DNA from: CAKSQF01 sp964569225
GTDB lineage: Bacteria > Bacillota > Clostridia > Oscillospirales > CAG-272
Direction: 5' to 3'
DNA length: 15,663 nucleotides
Assembly (NCBI GenBank): GCA_964569225.1
Contig: CAZMTU010000051.1
Span: 1 to 15,663, forward strand
Below the pieces are notes generated by a model. That model saw nothing but the letters and a program-made list of their open reading frames with translations. It was not told where the DNA came from and did no database searches. A program made the translations under genes and the position numbers. Positions 1 through 7,138 of the stretch are shown here, one piece after another; within the stretch, counting starts at the first letter, position 1, and each line of letters starts with the position of its first letter.

Positions 1-923
1 CCGCCAAATTCGTCCACTACTACTGCCATTTCACAGTGCTTTTCACGAAGCTCCTGTAAAATAGAGGAAATATTACGGGTCATATGAACAAAAACAGGCT
101 GTGTAAGCAGTGACCGCAAATCAATCTGATCGTTTCCGTTTTCAAAGTATTCTTCTACTAACCGTTGAGTGGAAAGAATGCCGATAATATGATCAAGGTT
201 CTCCTCGTAAACGGGGAAACGGGAAAAATTCAGCAGTTCCCGATTTTCAAGAAGGGTGTTTACGTCATCTTCAATATCGAATGCAAGGGTATCCACCCGA
301 GGGGTAAGAATGTCCTTAGCGGTAAGGTCTGCGAATTCAATAGCCGCCCGCACCAAATCTCCCTCTTCCTCGGTAAAGCTGCCGCTTTCCTCCATTTCAT
401 CCACCATGGTTACCAGTTCTTCCTGCGTGACCGAAGGAATCTCTTCCTTGGGGGTCCAGAGAAAGGATAGCTTCAGCAGAATCTTGTTGACAGCGCCGGT
501 AACAGGATAAAAAAACTTCATACAGATACGCAAGGGACCGGCTACAAGCAATACCAGTTTGTCGCACAATTCAGCACCGAATATTTTGGGAAAAATTTCT
601 CCAAAAACCAGCAGCAGCAGCGTAATGCCGAGCGTAGCTGCCGTTTGCGCCAACTGTTCATTTTCAATAAATGCGGCGGCAATCAGTGTCCCCAATGTAG
701 ACGCGGAAATATTCACCAAATTGTTTGCCAGCAGAATGGTCGAAATAGATGCGGTATAATGATCCAAAATATATTGAGCAATGCCCGCCCGTCTGTTACC
801 CTCATCCGCCGCGTTTTTGATCCGCAGCTTGTTGGAAGATGCAAATACAATTTCGCTGCCCGAAAAGAAGGCGGACAGTACCAGAAGGATCATGATTGCA
901 AGACACATAATGAGGACGGTCAT
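1..923 (-). CDS. CNNM/CorC family (hemolysin C-like) transporter, 3' end cut by window
   Basis: Integral membrane protein with an N-terminal DUF21/CNNM transmembrane domain and cytoplasmic CBS domains; members of the family export or sense Mg2+ and related cations. Read on the reverse strand, 307 codons are visible before the window edge. Residues 1-30 form a hydrophobic helix running into the FSGSE motif (20-24). ANN at 66-68 and FGEIFPK at 107-113 are the conserved motifs of the membrane domain. The CBS pair begins near 200 with the typical LTPRVD (206-211) and is cut at VVVDEFGG (301-308), in the second CBS. The CorC_HlyC C-terminal domain, if present, lies outside the window. The start is the ATG at 923-921, with the RBS GGAGGGGAGG just upstream inside the preceding gene. 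It overlaps that gene's TGA stop as ATGA, so the two are probably translationally coupled. Family assignment is secure; the transported ion is inferred. Confidence 0.93.
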   Translation of the reverse strand, partial: MTVLIMCLAIMILLVLSAFFSGSEIVFASSNKLRIKNAADEGNRRAGIAQYILDHYTASISTILLANNLVNISASTLGTLIAAAFIENEQLAQTAATLGITLLLLVFGEIFPKIFGAELCDKLVLLVAGPLRICMKFFYPVTGAVNKILLKLSFLWTPKEEIPSVTQEELVTMVDEMEESGSFTEEEGDLVRAAIEFADLTAKDILTPRVDTLAFDIEDDVNTLLENRELLNFSRFPVYEENLDHIIGILSTQRLVEEYFENGNDQIDLRSLLTQPVFVHMTRNISSILQELREKHCEMAVVVDEFG

Positions 924-1939
924 ATCTTGACCTCCCCTCCGCCTGTAAGAATCAGGTCGTTTTCGTCATAAATATCACCGACCAGTTCTTCCAGCACGTC
1001 TTCCAGCGTAAGAATTCCGATCAGCTTTCTTTTGTCTGCTTCCCGGACAAAAAACATATGACATTTTTTATGGCTCATTTCCTCGAATGCTGTTGTCAGA
1101 AGGGTATCGGGGGTTACAAAATGAGCAGGGGAAATGTACTTGGTAGGATCGTTTGGTTCACCGCGAAGCAAGGCCAGCAGATATTCCTTGGTGCGCAGAA
1201 ATCCGATAAATTGGCCGGAGGGGTCTCGTTTGACCGGTACTCTCGAATAATGCGCTTCCAAAAGCCGGTCCCGAAGGGTTTCACGGGGTTCGGAGAGAGA
1301 AATCCAAAAAACCTTGTCGAGGGATCGGTACACAGAATTGACTGTTAAGTCAGAAAATTCTACGGCACCTTGAATAATTTCACTTTCTTCCGGTTCTAAG
1401 ATACCTTCTTCCTGTCCGTTCTCTACAATGTCGCAGAAATCATCATCAGTGAGGGAGGGCCTTTTTTTTCCGATCAGCTTTCGTTTCAAAAAGTCGGTGG
1501 TTTTTGTGAAGATGAAGGTGATTGGGGAAATCAGTTTCGCATATACCCCTAAAAACGATGCAAGCGCCAGCACAAAGGTATCACAGTTGACTTTAGCGAC
1601 TGTTTTCGGAAAGGTTTCTCCGAAAATGAATACCAATAAGGTCATGACCACTGTAGAAACCAGCGATCCTATATCGCCCATCAGATCTATAAACAGAAAG
1701 GTACAGACCGAAGCGAGCAGCGTGTTGCATATATTATTGCCCACAAGAATCGCAACGATTACGTCGTCGAAATGTCCTATTAGTTTATCGGCTTTCTTTG
1801 CTCGCTTGTTGCCGGTTTCGGCAAGCTGACGAATCCTGATTCGGTTGCAGTAGGATAGCGCGGTTTCGCTTGCGGAAAAAAATGCGCTGAAAACAAATAG
1901 AACCAGAATTAAAATACTTCGGCCACTACCGCCGTCCAT
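920..1939 (-). CDS. CNNM/CorC family (hemolysin C-like) transporter, short form with degenerate CBS
   Basis: Second CNNM-CBS membrane protein, 339 aa, first gene of the minus-strand operon. It keeps the membrane-domain motifs: FSASE (21-25), GNN (67-69) and FGETFPK (106-112), with several hydrophobic segments between 8 and 150. A CBS pair follows at about 195-320, ending in GILTLEDVLEELVGDIYDEN. In the first CBS the family's usual TPR signature is replaced by SVYRSLDKV, and the second has FFVREADKRK where relatives have VVVDEYGG, so nucleotide binding may be weakened. The protein ends about 12 residues after the CBS pair, so the C-terminal CorC_HlyC domain of the usual ~430-aa form is missing. 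The start ATG at 1939 has AAAGGAG 13 nt upstream, a slightly long spacing, and an in-frame TGA lies just before it, so no longer form is possible. It probably exports divalent cations, perhaps together with the downstream paralogue; substrate unknown. Confidence 0.93.
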   Translation of the reverse strand: MDGGSGRSILILVLFVFSAFFSASETALSYCNRIRIRQLAETGNKRAKKADKLIGHFDDVIVAILVGNNICNTLLASVCTFLFIDLMGDIGSLVSTVVMTLLVFIFGETFPKTVAKVNCDTFVLALASFLGVYAKLISPITFIFTKTTDFLKRKLIGKKRPSLTDDDFCDIVENGQEEGILEPEESEIIQGAVEFSDLTVNSVYRSLDKVFWISLSEPRETLRDRLLEAHYSRVPVKRDPSGQFIGFLRTKEYLLALLRGEPNDPTKYISPAHFVTPDTLLTTAFEEMSHKKCHMFFVREADKRKLIGILTLEDVLEELVGDIYDENDLILTGGGEVKI

Positions 1940-2088
1940 GTTGGTGAATCAACTCCTTTGGAAATAAAAAGCGGACGGGAGCGGTTTGAAGCTCGGTAGA
2001 AAAGAAAATCAAACGGAGAGCCGGCGCCGTCCCGTGCATCGGCAAAGCCGATGTCAGGTGAATGGTATACAACTCCATTATGTATACA
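1940..2088 (-). promoter_or_regulatory. Long structured 5' leader of the CNNM operon
   Basis: About 149 nt lie between the predicted transcription start (near 2088) and the ATG at 1939. The leader contains a perfect hairpin CATCGGC-TTT-GCCGATG (2037-2053), the GC palindrome CGGCGCCG, and a possible long-range pairing of GGACGG (near 2030) with CCGTCC (near 1972), followed by GCTTTTTATTT just before the RBS. This could be an attenuator or metal-responsive leader. I compared it from memory with the M-box, yybP-ykoY, NiCo, guanidine and fluoride riboswitches and recognise none of them. The hairpin is seen; regulation is inferred. Confidence 0.4.
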
Positions 2089-2090
2089 AA
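2060..2090 (-). promoter_or_regulatory. Paired GTATAC palindromes at the transcription start (operator-like)
   Basis: On the minus strand the near-identical sites TTTGTATACATAAT and GTTGTATACCATTC lie 17 bp apart. Their GTATAC cores are at 2082-2087 and 2065-2070. They cover about +1 to +30 of the predicted CNNM-operon transcript, where a bound repressor would block initiation. The core resembles operators of GntR-family regulators, but no regulator gene is present here, so the assignment is inference. Confidence 0.4.
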
Positions 2091-2094
2091 TCTT

Positions 2095-2123
2095 ATTATA
2101 GCACCGAATATGACTTGTGTCAA
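2095..2123 (-). promoter_or_regulatory. Consensus sigma-A promoter for the CNNM operon
   Basis: On the minus strand, -35 TTGACA (2123-2118), a 17-bp spacer and -10 TATAAT (2100-2095): both hexamers and the spacing match the consensus exactly. An A/T-rich run (TTTAAAAAAAACA) directly upstream of the -35 could act as an UP element. Predicted start is near 2088. Confidence 0.85.
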
Positions 2124-2227
2124 TGTTTTTTTTAAAAAACTGATCGGGAAAGACTTAACCGCGTGGGTATCGCTTGGGGAAACCGTGTATCACATATAAT
2201 TGGGAAGAGAAAAATTTGTATTTTTAC

Positions 2228-2256
2228 TTGAAATATGGGATGGCTTATGCTATAAT
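2228..2256 (+). promoter_or_regulatory. Sigma-A promoter for the ACT/UPF0210 operon
   Basis: -35 TTGAAA (2228-2233), a 17-bp spacer and -10 TATAAT (2251-2256), preceded by TGC so that it is also an extended -10 (TGnTATAAT). Predicted start is near 2263, giving a leader of about 84 nt before the ACT-domain gene. Confidence 0.8.
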
Positions 2257-2281
2257 AATACTGAAAAAAGTAAAATGTTCG

Positions 2282-2332
2282 GCGAAAAGCTTGGTTTGCT
2301 GAAACAGCAGGGTTTTTCGCAGAAATTTTTTT
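2282..2332 (+). promoter_or_regulatory. Leader hairpin upstream of the ACT-domain gene
   Basis: Two-tier hairpin in the leader: the outer stem is GCGAAAA (2282-2288) with TTTTCGC (2314-2320), the inner stem TGCTG-AAA-CAGCA (2297-2309). A run of seven T (2326-2332) begins 5 nt after the stem and merges into the GGAGG RBS. It could be an attenuator or an mRNA stability element. The base pairing is seen; function is inferred. Confidence 0.35.
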
Positions 2333-2346
2333 GGAGGAAACGTACT

Positions 2347-2616
2347 ATGAAAGCAGTTATCACAGTTACCGGACGCGACGGCGTAGGAATCGTGGCAAAG
2401 GTCAGCGCGGAATGCGCAAAATACGGCATCAACATTGTAGATATTTCTCAAAGTGTTCTGCAGGAGTATTTTGCAATGATTATGATTGCCGATATCGACG
2501 GACTGAACATTGAATTTACCGATTTTGTAGACAAAATCGGTCAGATGGGCAAAGAAAGCAATCTTCAGATTCAGGCTATGCATGAGAATATCTTTAATTC
2601 TATGCATAAAATCTGA
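2347..2616 (+). CDS. ACT domain-containing protein (UPF0237)
   Basis: Small single-domain ACT protein of 89 aa, the usual size of UPF0237. It opens with MKAVITVTGRDGVGIVAKV, the typical ACT beta strand and glycine-containing turn that bind a small ligand in other ACT proteins. NIVDISQSVLQEYFAMIMI follows, then a helix and a final strand. Family members resemble the ACT modules of GcvR-type regulators; ligand and target are unknown. The reading frame is open upstream to 2200, but the ATG at 2347 is the start: GGAGG at 2333-2337 gives a spacing of 9 nt, and homologues begin with this ACT strand. The UPF0210 gene starts 14 nt downstream, so the two form an operon. This pairing recurs in many Bacillota, which suggests the ACT protein senses a ligand for or regulates its partner. 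The family is clear; the role is not known. Confidence 0.93.
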   Translation: MKAVITVTGRDGVGIVAKVSAECAKYGINIVDISQSVLQEYFAMIMIADIDGLNIEFTDFVDKIGQMGKESNLQIQAMHENIFNSMHKI

Positions 2617-2630
2617 TCGGAGGGATAGCT

Positions 2631-3995
2631 ATGCAAATGTTCAATACAGCGGATATTCTCGAAACTATTAACATGATTCATCATGAAAATCTGGATATCC
2701 GGACGATTACAATGGGAATTTCACTGTTTGACTGTGTCAGCGATGATCCGAAACGCCTATGTGATAAAATTTATGATAAAATAACCCGTACTGCAGAGCA
2801 TCTGGTGGATACGGGGGAAGCTATTGAGAAAAAATACGGTATTCCGATCATACATAAGCGGATCTCATTGACGCCTATTTCGCTGATCGGCGGCAGCAGC
2901 AATGCAGACGATTATGTACGGATTGCGCATACATTGGACCGCGCGGGTGAACAGCTCGGTATCAACTTCATCGGCGGATACGGCGCGCTGGTGCAAAAAG
3001 GGATGACGCATGGGGCAGCAGCGCTGTTGGATTCTATTCCGCAGGCGCTGACCGAAACCGAACGGCTTTGCTCATCAGTCAATGTGGCCTCTACTAAGGC
3101 AGGCATTAATATGGATGCCATTGTAAAGTGCGGCAATATAATTAAGCAGCTTGCGCTGATGACCAAGGATCGGGATTCGATCGGCTGCGCTAAGTTTGTG
3201 GTTTTTGCCAATGCACCGGAGGACAACCCCTTTATGGCAGGCGCGTTCTGTGGTATGGGTGAGCCTGAAACAGTGATTAATGTAGGCGTATCCGGACCCG
3301 GGGTGGTAGCTTCTGCTATTCACAGGGCGGGGGATTGCGATCTGGCAGCCTTGGCTGAGGTGGTGAAGAAAACCGCTTTCAAGATCACCCGTGTGGGTCA
3401 GTTAGTCGCAAAGGAAGCGGCTGACCGCTTAGGCGTACCCTTTGGGATTGTTGATCTGTCGCTTGCGCCTACGCCTGCCATCGGCGACAGTGTGGCGCAG
3501 GTGCTGGAGGAAATGGGACTTGAAAAATGCGGCGGCTGGGGGACGACTGCCTGTCTGGCGCTGCTGAATGATGCCGTGAAAAAGGGCGGCGTGATGGCAT
3601 CTTCTCATGTAGGCGGATTGTCGGGCGCGTTTATTCCGGTATCCGAAGATGCCGGCATGATCGCCGCCGCAGAATGCGGCGCGCTGACCTTGCAGAAGCT
3701 GGAAGCTATGACGGCGGTCTGCTCGGTGGGGCTGGATATGATCGCTATCCCGGGCGATACCTCAACCGATGTGATTTGCGGTATTATTGCCGATGAGATT
3801 TCCATAGGAGTGGTGAATACCAAAACGACCGCAGTTCGAGTCATTCCTGCCTATGGCAAGAAGGAAGGAGACAGCGTAGAATTCGGCGGTCTGCTGGGCA
3901 GCGCGCCGGTGATGCATGTATCAAGCGATTCACCAGCCCGGTTTATTCACCGGGGCGGCAGAATTCCCGCGCCTATTCACAGTCTGAAAAATTAA
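2631..3995 (+). CDS. UPF0210 / DUF711 (PFL-like) family protein
   Basis: 454-aa soluble protein, full length for UPF0210. The N-terminal part (MQMFNTADILETINMIHHEN) and the glycine-rich central and C-terminal segments (FIGGYGALVQKGMT, GCAKFVVFANAPEDNPFMAGAF, EFGGLLGSAPVM) are characteristic. To my knowledge family members have a fold related to pyruvate formate-lyase-like glycyl radical enzymes, but their reaction is unknown, and I see no C-terminal glycyl radical motif here. The start ATG has GGAGGG 7-8 nt upstream; a second in-frame ATG lies two codons later. The gene follows the ACT-domain gene after 14 nt and is closed by a strong hairpin terminator, so the two form a complete bicistronic unit. 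No transmembrane segment or signal peptide is visible. Family assignment is confident; function unassigned. Confidence 0.94.
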   Translation: MQMFNTADILETINMIHHENLDIRTITMGISLFDCVSDDPKRLCDKIYDKITRTAEHLVDTGEAIEKKYGIPIIHKRISLTPISLIGGSSNADDYVRIAHTLDRAGEQLGINFIGGYGALVQKGMTHGAAALLDSIPQALTETERLCSSVNVASTKAGINMDAIVKCGNIIKQLALMTKDRDSIGCAKFVVFANAPEDNPFMAGAFCGMGEPETVINVGVSGPGVVASAIHRAGDCDLAALAEVVKKTAFKITRVGQLVAKEAADRLGVPFGIVDLSLAPTPAIGDSVAQVLEEMGLEKCGGWGTTACLALLNDAVKKGGVMASSHVGGLSGAFIPVSEDAGMIAAAECGALTLQKLEAMTAVCSVGLDMIAIPGDTSTDVICGIIADEISIGVVNTKTTAVRVIPAYGKKEGDSVEFGGLLGSAPVMHVSSDSPARFIHRGGRIPAPIHSLKN

Positions 3996-4032
3996 CAGGA
4001 TATATTAGACTGTACGCTATAAAAATCCCGAT

Positions 4033-4070
4033 AAATCCGAGTTGAATTTTGTTTAACTCGGATTTGTTTT
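4033..4070 (+). terminator. Intrinsic terminator after the UPF0210 gene
   Basis: Stem AAATCCGAGTTGAA (4033-4046) with TTTAACTCGGATTT (4052-4065): 14 pairs including one G-U, with a 5-nt loop. It is followed by GTTTTGCTTG, a short T-rich tail. It lies 37 nt after the stop codon. Confidence 0.85.
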
Positions 4071-4177
4071 GCTTGTGTGGAGCGCTATCAAATTGTTTTG
4101 CATTGTTTTTCAATGATCTGTACTTCATTTTCTTCAATAGAATTTACGGCTTGTGCAAGAATTGTTCATAACCCCTG

Positions 4178-4186
4178 TGGTAAAAT
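4178..4186 (+). promoter_or_regulatory. Candidate extended -10 promoter for the CotH operon
   Basis: TGGTAAAAT (TGn plus a one-mismatch -10), about 120 nt upstream of the CotH start. No -35 hexamer lies at 16-18 bp: TTGTTC at 4162 is only 13 bp away. This is the best candidate in the region but weak; an alternative sigma factor is possible. Confidence 0.3.
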
Positions 4187-4305
4187 AAAAAAAGACGAAT
4201 ATTGTCGATTTCGTATAGTTTTTCCTAATCTGCATATAAATATTTTAAAGACGTTTTTCGCCGGGGGAGAGCACGGAACCGCTCGTTTGAAAAGGATGGA
4301 TGGAT

Positions 4306-7119
4306 ATGTTGAAAAATCGGATGTGCCGTTCGTTTGTCGCGGGTTTATTAGCGCTGACTATGCTGCCGCTTTCTGCGTGCGGTACAATAACTTCATGGTT
4401 TGACAAAGATGAAAAGACAACTTCTTCTTCGGTAACATCGGGCGTTCCGGCGGAAACAGAATCCACGCCTGATCTGGTTATCAGTGAGTTAATGGCGCGC
4501 AATACAGTGGGGATTACCGACACTGACGGATGCTACTGCGGTTGGATTGAATTACACAATCTGACAGGCGGAGATGTCATCTTGTCTGAATATACACTCG
4601 AATACAATGGAAATCAGTATGCGCTGCCGGTAGCTACCCTCGCCGGTGACGGGTATCTGCTGCTCTATGCCAACGGAAAAGGAGAGGACTATAACTGTTC
4701 TTTTACGCTTGGCAGCAGCGGTACGCTTATCCTTTGGCATAAGGACAAAATTGCCTGCAAGGTTGATTATATCAATCAAAACATGAATTACTCTTTTGTA
4801 GTTGCAACCGGTGCGGAGAGCGCTCAGCCAACGCCCGGCTATGCGGAGATTAAGGAAGCCGATCGGCTGATTATCAGCGAACTGATGTCTAACAACAGTA
4901 CCGCGCCGATTGACGGCGTTCTCTGCGATTATGTAGAGCTGTATAATGACGGGGAGGAATCGCTTCAGCTGTCCGATTATTTTATCTCCAAGAAGACGGA
5001 TGATTTGTATGAAGCCCGTCTTCCTGACAGGATCCTTGAGCCTGGGGAATATGCGGTTTTGGCAAGAGATCGGGAATTGCCATTTGGTCTTAGTAAGGAC
5101 GGCGGTGCGCTTTTTATAACTCGGAAGGACGGAGTAGTAGCGGCTTCTGTTACCTTTGATGCCATGTCGGGCGGACAGGTTTACACTTATGATCGGGGGA
5201 TCATCGACGAACCGTCTCCGGGCTATCCGAACACCTATGAAGGAATGTGCGCTGCCATATGTGACCGGAAGGGACTGGTAATTAATGAAGTTATTACCTC
5301 CAACGGTTCCTATCTGTTGAAAAATGGAGAGGCTTATGATGCGGTTGAGCTTTGGAACAATTCGGATGCTTCAGTTAATTTAGCTGACTATTATTTTTCA
5401 GACAGCAAAAATGAGCTTCAACGCTGGAAGCTGCCTGATCTAACACTGGAGGCCGGAGGGTACTACACCTTTTTGTGTACCGGCGGAGCGGCTTTGGATG
5501 GAACTGCGCCTTTAAGCCTGTCCGCTGAGGGAGAAAAGATTTATCTGTCAAAAGCGGACGGAACGATTTCCGATGTGCTGAATTTGCCTGCTATTCCCTA
5601 TGATGTCAGTTACGGCAGAAGCGGCAGAGAACTGGTATGGTTTGACAACCCGACCTTCGGAAAAGCCAACGGAACAGGCTGTGCTTCTATTGCACAGCCG
5701 GCAGCCGCTTCGCTTGACCCCGGTATATATACCGGTAAGCAGTATGTTGTACTGAAGGGCGAGGGGGTGATTTACTATACCACAGACGGTAGCCGTCCTA
5801 CTACGGCATCCAAGCAGTATCAGGGCGAAGTGCTTGAAATTGCTGAAACCACCGCAATCCGAACCTTTTCAATAGAAAGCGGTAAGATCAATTCTCCGGC
5901 TGTTACCTATAATTATCTGATTGATTTGCCTGACTATACGCTGCCGGTAATAAAAATTTCTGTAAAGGATTCGGATGTTTTTGGGGCAAACGGGATTTAT
6001 ACTAAGTACAGCAGCGATTTGGAAAAGGATTGCAGCGTAGCAATGTTTGTGGACGGGAAAGAGGAATTTTCGGTTAATTGCGGTCTGAAAATTTTTGGCG
6101 GGACCAGTAGAGCATATGTCAAAAAATCCTTCCAATTAAAATTTAAGGCGAAATACGGCAGTTCTAAGCTGCATTACAAAATGTTTGACAATTTAGATTT
6201 AGATGAGTTCGATTCTTTGGTACTTCGGTCCGGTTCGCAGGCGATGCTCAGCTATCGTTGCTTTATCAATGACGAACTGGTGACTTCACTGGCATCATCC
6301 GGCGGCGCTATGCCTGATGTATTGGTTCAAGCTTACCGCCCCTGTAATCTTTATATCAACGGTGAATATTTTGGTGTGTACTTCATTCGGGAAAAGATTG
6401 ATGATGATTTTGTAGCCGCTCATTACGATGTATCGCCCGAAAGCGTGACGGTTATCAACTGGGTGAAGGATATCAAATACGGTACAGACGATCAGGGATG
6501 GGGCGAACTTTTTGAATATGCTTATAAAACCGATCTGTCAAATAATGAAGCCTATCACAAAGTAGCAGATCAGCTTTCGCTGGAAAGTCTGATTGACGTT
6601 TATTTGATGCGGCTGTGGGCATCTGATCGGGACTCAGGCAATATCCGCGCGTTTCGCTCTACCGAGGGAGACGGAAAATGGCGGTTTATCCTATTTGACT
6701 GCGATATTTCTTTTGAAAACGGAACGCAGACCGGTGAGGCAAACTATCTTTTTGCGAATTCTAACTATAGCCGGATGCACGGACTGATTCGTTCGCTGCT
6801 AAAGAACAGCGAATTCCGGGCTCTATTTTTGGAACGGCTGGAGCAGCATTGTACCGACACCTTCTCAGAGGAGAAGGCAGTGGCGAGAATCGACGCCATT
6901 GTGAGTGAAATCGCGCATGATATGCAGTACAACATTGAGCGTTGGCCGCAGTATCATAAATCGGTAAGCGCATGGCAGTATAATATCAGTGCCATGAAGC
7001 GGTTTGTGGCTGCCTCTCATTTGGATACCATTAAAAAGGAATGTATTACGGTGCTTGGACTGACTGCGGATGAAGTGCGGACCGCATTTGGGGAAGCATA
7101 CACGCAATACTGCAAATAA
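4306..7119 (+). CDS. CotH kinase family surface lipoprotein with lamin-tail domains
   Basis: Large exported protein, 937 aa from this start. The signal peptide ends in a lipobox LPLSAC with the lipidated Cys at residue 25, so it should be anchored on the outer face of the membrane, followed by a Ser/Thr-rich linker. Three lamin-tail (LTD) beta domains follow at about 56-170, 188-310 and 324-455, each opening with a (V/I)I(S/N)E(L/V) strand and carrying an (I/V)EL(H/Y/W)N turn. A chitobiase/hexosaminidase C-terminal-like module comes next (about 467-545, YYTTDGSRPTT). The C-terminal CotH domain (about 548-900) has LYINGEYFGVYFIREKIDDD and WRFILFDCDISFEN, the latter holding the expected metal-binding Asp. 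CotH proteins are atypical kinases that phosphorylate proteins, as in spore coats; the target here is unknown. I prefer ATG 4306 over ATG 4300 because AAAGGA (4291-4296) then lies 9 nt away instead of 3. The radical SAM gene starts 19 nt downstream, probably on the same transcript. Confidence 0.92.
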   Translation: MLKNRMCRSFVAGLLALTMLPLSACGTITSWFDKDEKTTSSSVTSGVPAETESTPDLVISELMARNTVGITDTDGCYCGWIELHNLTGGDVILSEYTLEYNGNQYALPVATLAGDGYLLLYANGKGEDYNCSFTLGSSGTLILWHKDKIACKVDYINQNMNYSFVVATGAESAQPTPGYAEIKEADRLIISELMSNNSTAPIDGVLCDYVELYNDGEESLQLSDYFISKKTDDLYEARLPDRILEPGEYAVLARDRELPFGLSKDGGALFITRKDGVVAASVTFDAMSGGQVYTYDRGIIDEPSPGYPNTYEGMCAAICDRKGLVINEVITSNGSYLLKNGEAYDAVELWNNSDASVNLADYYFSDSKNELQRWKLPDLTLEAGGYYTFLCTGGAALDGTAPLSLSAEGEKIYLSKADGTISDVLNLPAIPYDVSYGRSGRELVWFDNPTFGKANGTGCASIAQPAAASLDPGIYTGKQYVVLKGEGVIYYTTDGSRPTTASKQYQGEVLEIAETTAIRTFSIESGKINSPAVTYNYLIDLPDYTLPVIKISVKDSDVFGANGIYTKYSSDLEKDCSVAMFVDGKEEFSVNCGLKIFGGTSRAYVKKSFQLKFKAKYGSSKLHYKMFDNLDLDEFDSLVLRSGSQAMLSYRCFINDELVTSLASSGGAMPDVLVQAYRPCNLYINGEYFGVYFIREKIDDDFVAAHYDVSPESVTVINWVKDIKYGTDDQGWGELFEYAYKTDLSNNEAYHKVADQLSLESLIDVYLMRLWASDRDSGNIRAFRSTEGDGKWRFILFDCDISFENGTQTGEANYLFANSNYSRMHGLIRSLLKNSEFRALFLERLEQHCTDTFSEEKAVARIDAIVSEIAHDMQYNIERWPQYHKSVSAWQYNISAMKRFVAASHLDTIKKECITVLGLTADEVRTAFGEAYTQYCK

Positions 7120-7138
7120 AAACTTGGAGCGTTATTGT

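Larger units (their letters stand above)
1940..2346. other. Divergent intergenic region between the CNNM and ACT/UPF0210 operons
   Basis: 407 bp without a convincing gene. From left to right it holds the CNNM leader, the GTATAC pair, the minus-strand promoter, an A/T-rich block (2124-2140), about 85 bp with no clear signal beyond a weak TATAAT at 2195-2200, the plus-strand promoter (2228-2256) and the ACT-gene leader hairpin (2282-2320). The two promoters fire divergently with -35 boxes about 105 bp apart. Confidence 0.7.
3996..4305. other. Intergenic region before the CotH gene
   Basis: About 310 bp without a convincing gene. It contains the terminator at 4033-4070, then AT-rich sequence with one candidate extended -10 element (4178-4186). 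An overlapping open frame at 4077-4403 has no RBS, no recognisable domain and runs into the CotH gene in another frame, so it is not annotated as a gene. Confidence 0.6.

Noticed and set aside
1926..2123. Open frame of 65 codons on the minus strand across the CNNM leader, with an inner ATG near 2078 that could give a 50-aa leader peptide.
   Set aside because: Its first ATG lies upstream of the predicted transcript start, the inner ATG has no convincing RBS, the product has no recognisable feature, and it overlaps the real CNNM start. The structured leader explains the region better.
2631..3995. UPF0210 protein as an active glycyl radical enzyme.
   Set aside because: The PFL-like fold association is known for the family, but I see no C-terminal RVxGY-type glycyl radical motif and no activase gene next to it; the YtqA-like radical SAM protein is of a different class.
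4077..4403. Open frame of 108 codons before and into the CotH gene.
   Set aside because: No RBS, Cys/Phe-rich translation without a domain, and more than 90 bases overlap the signal-peptide region of the CotH gene in another frame.
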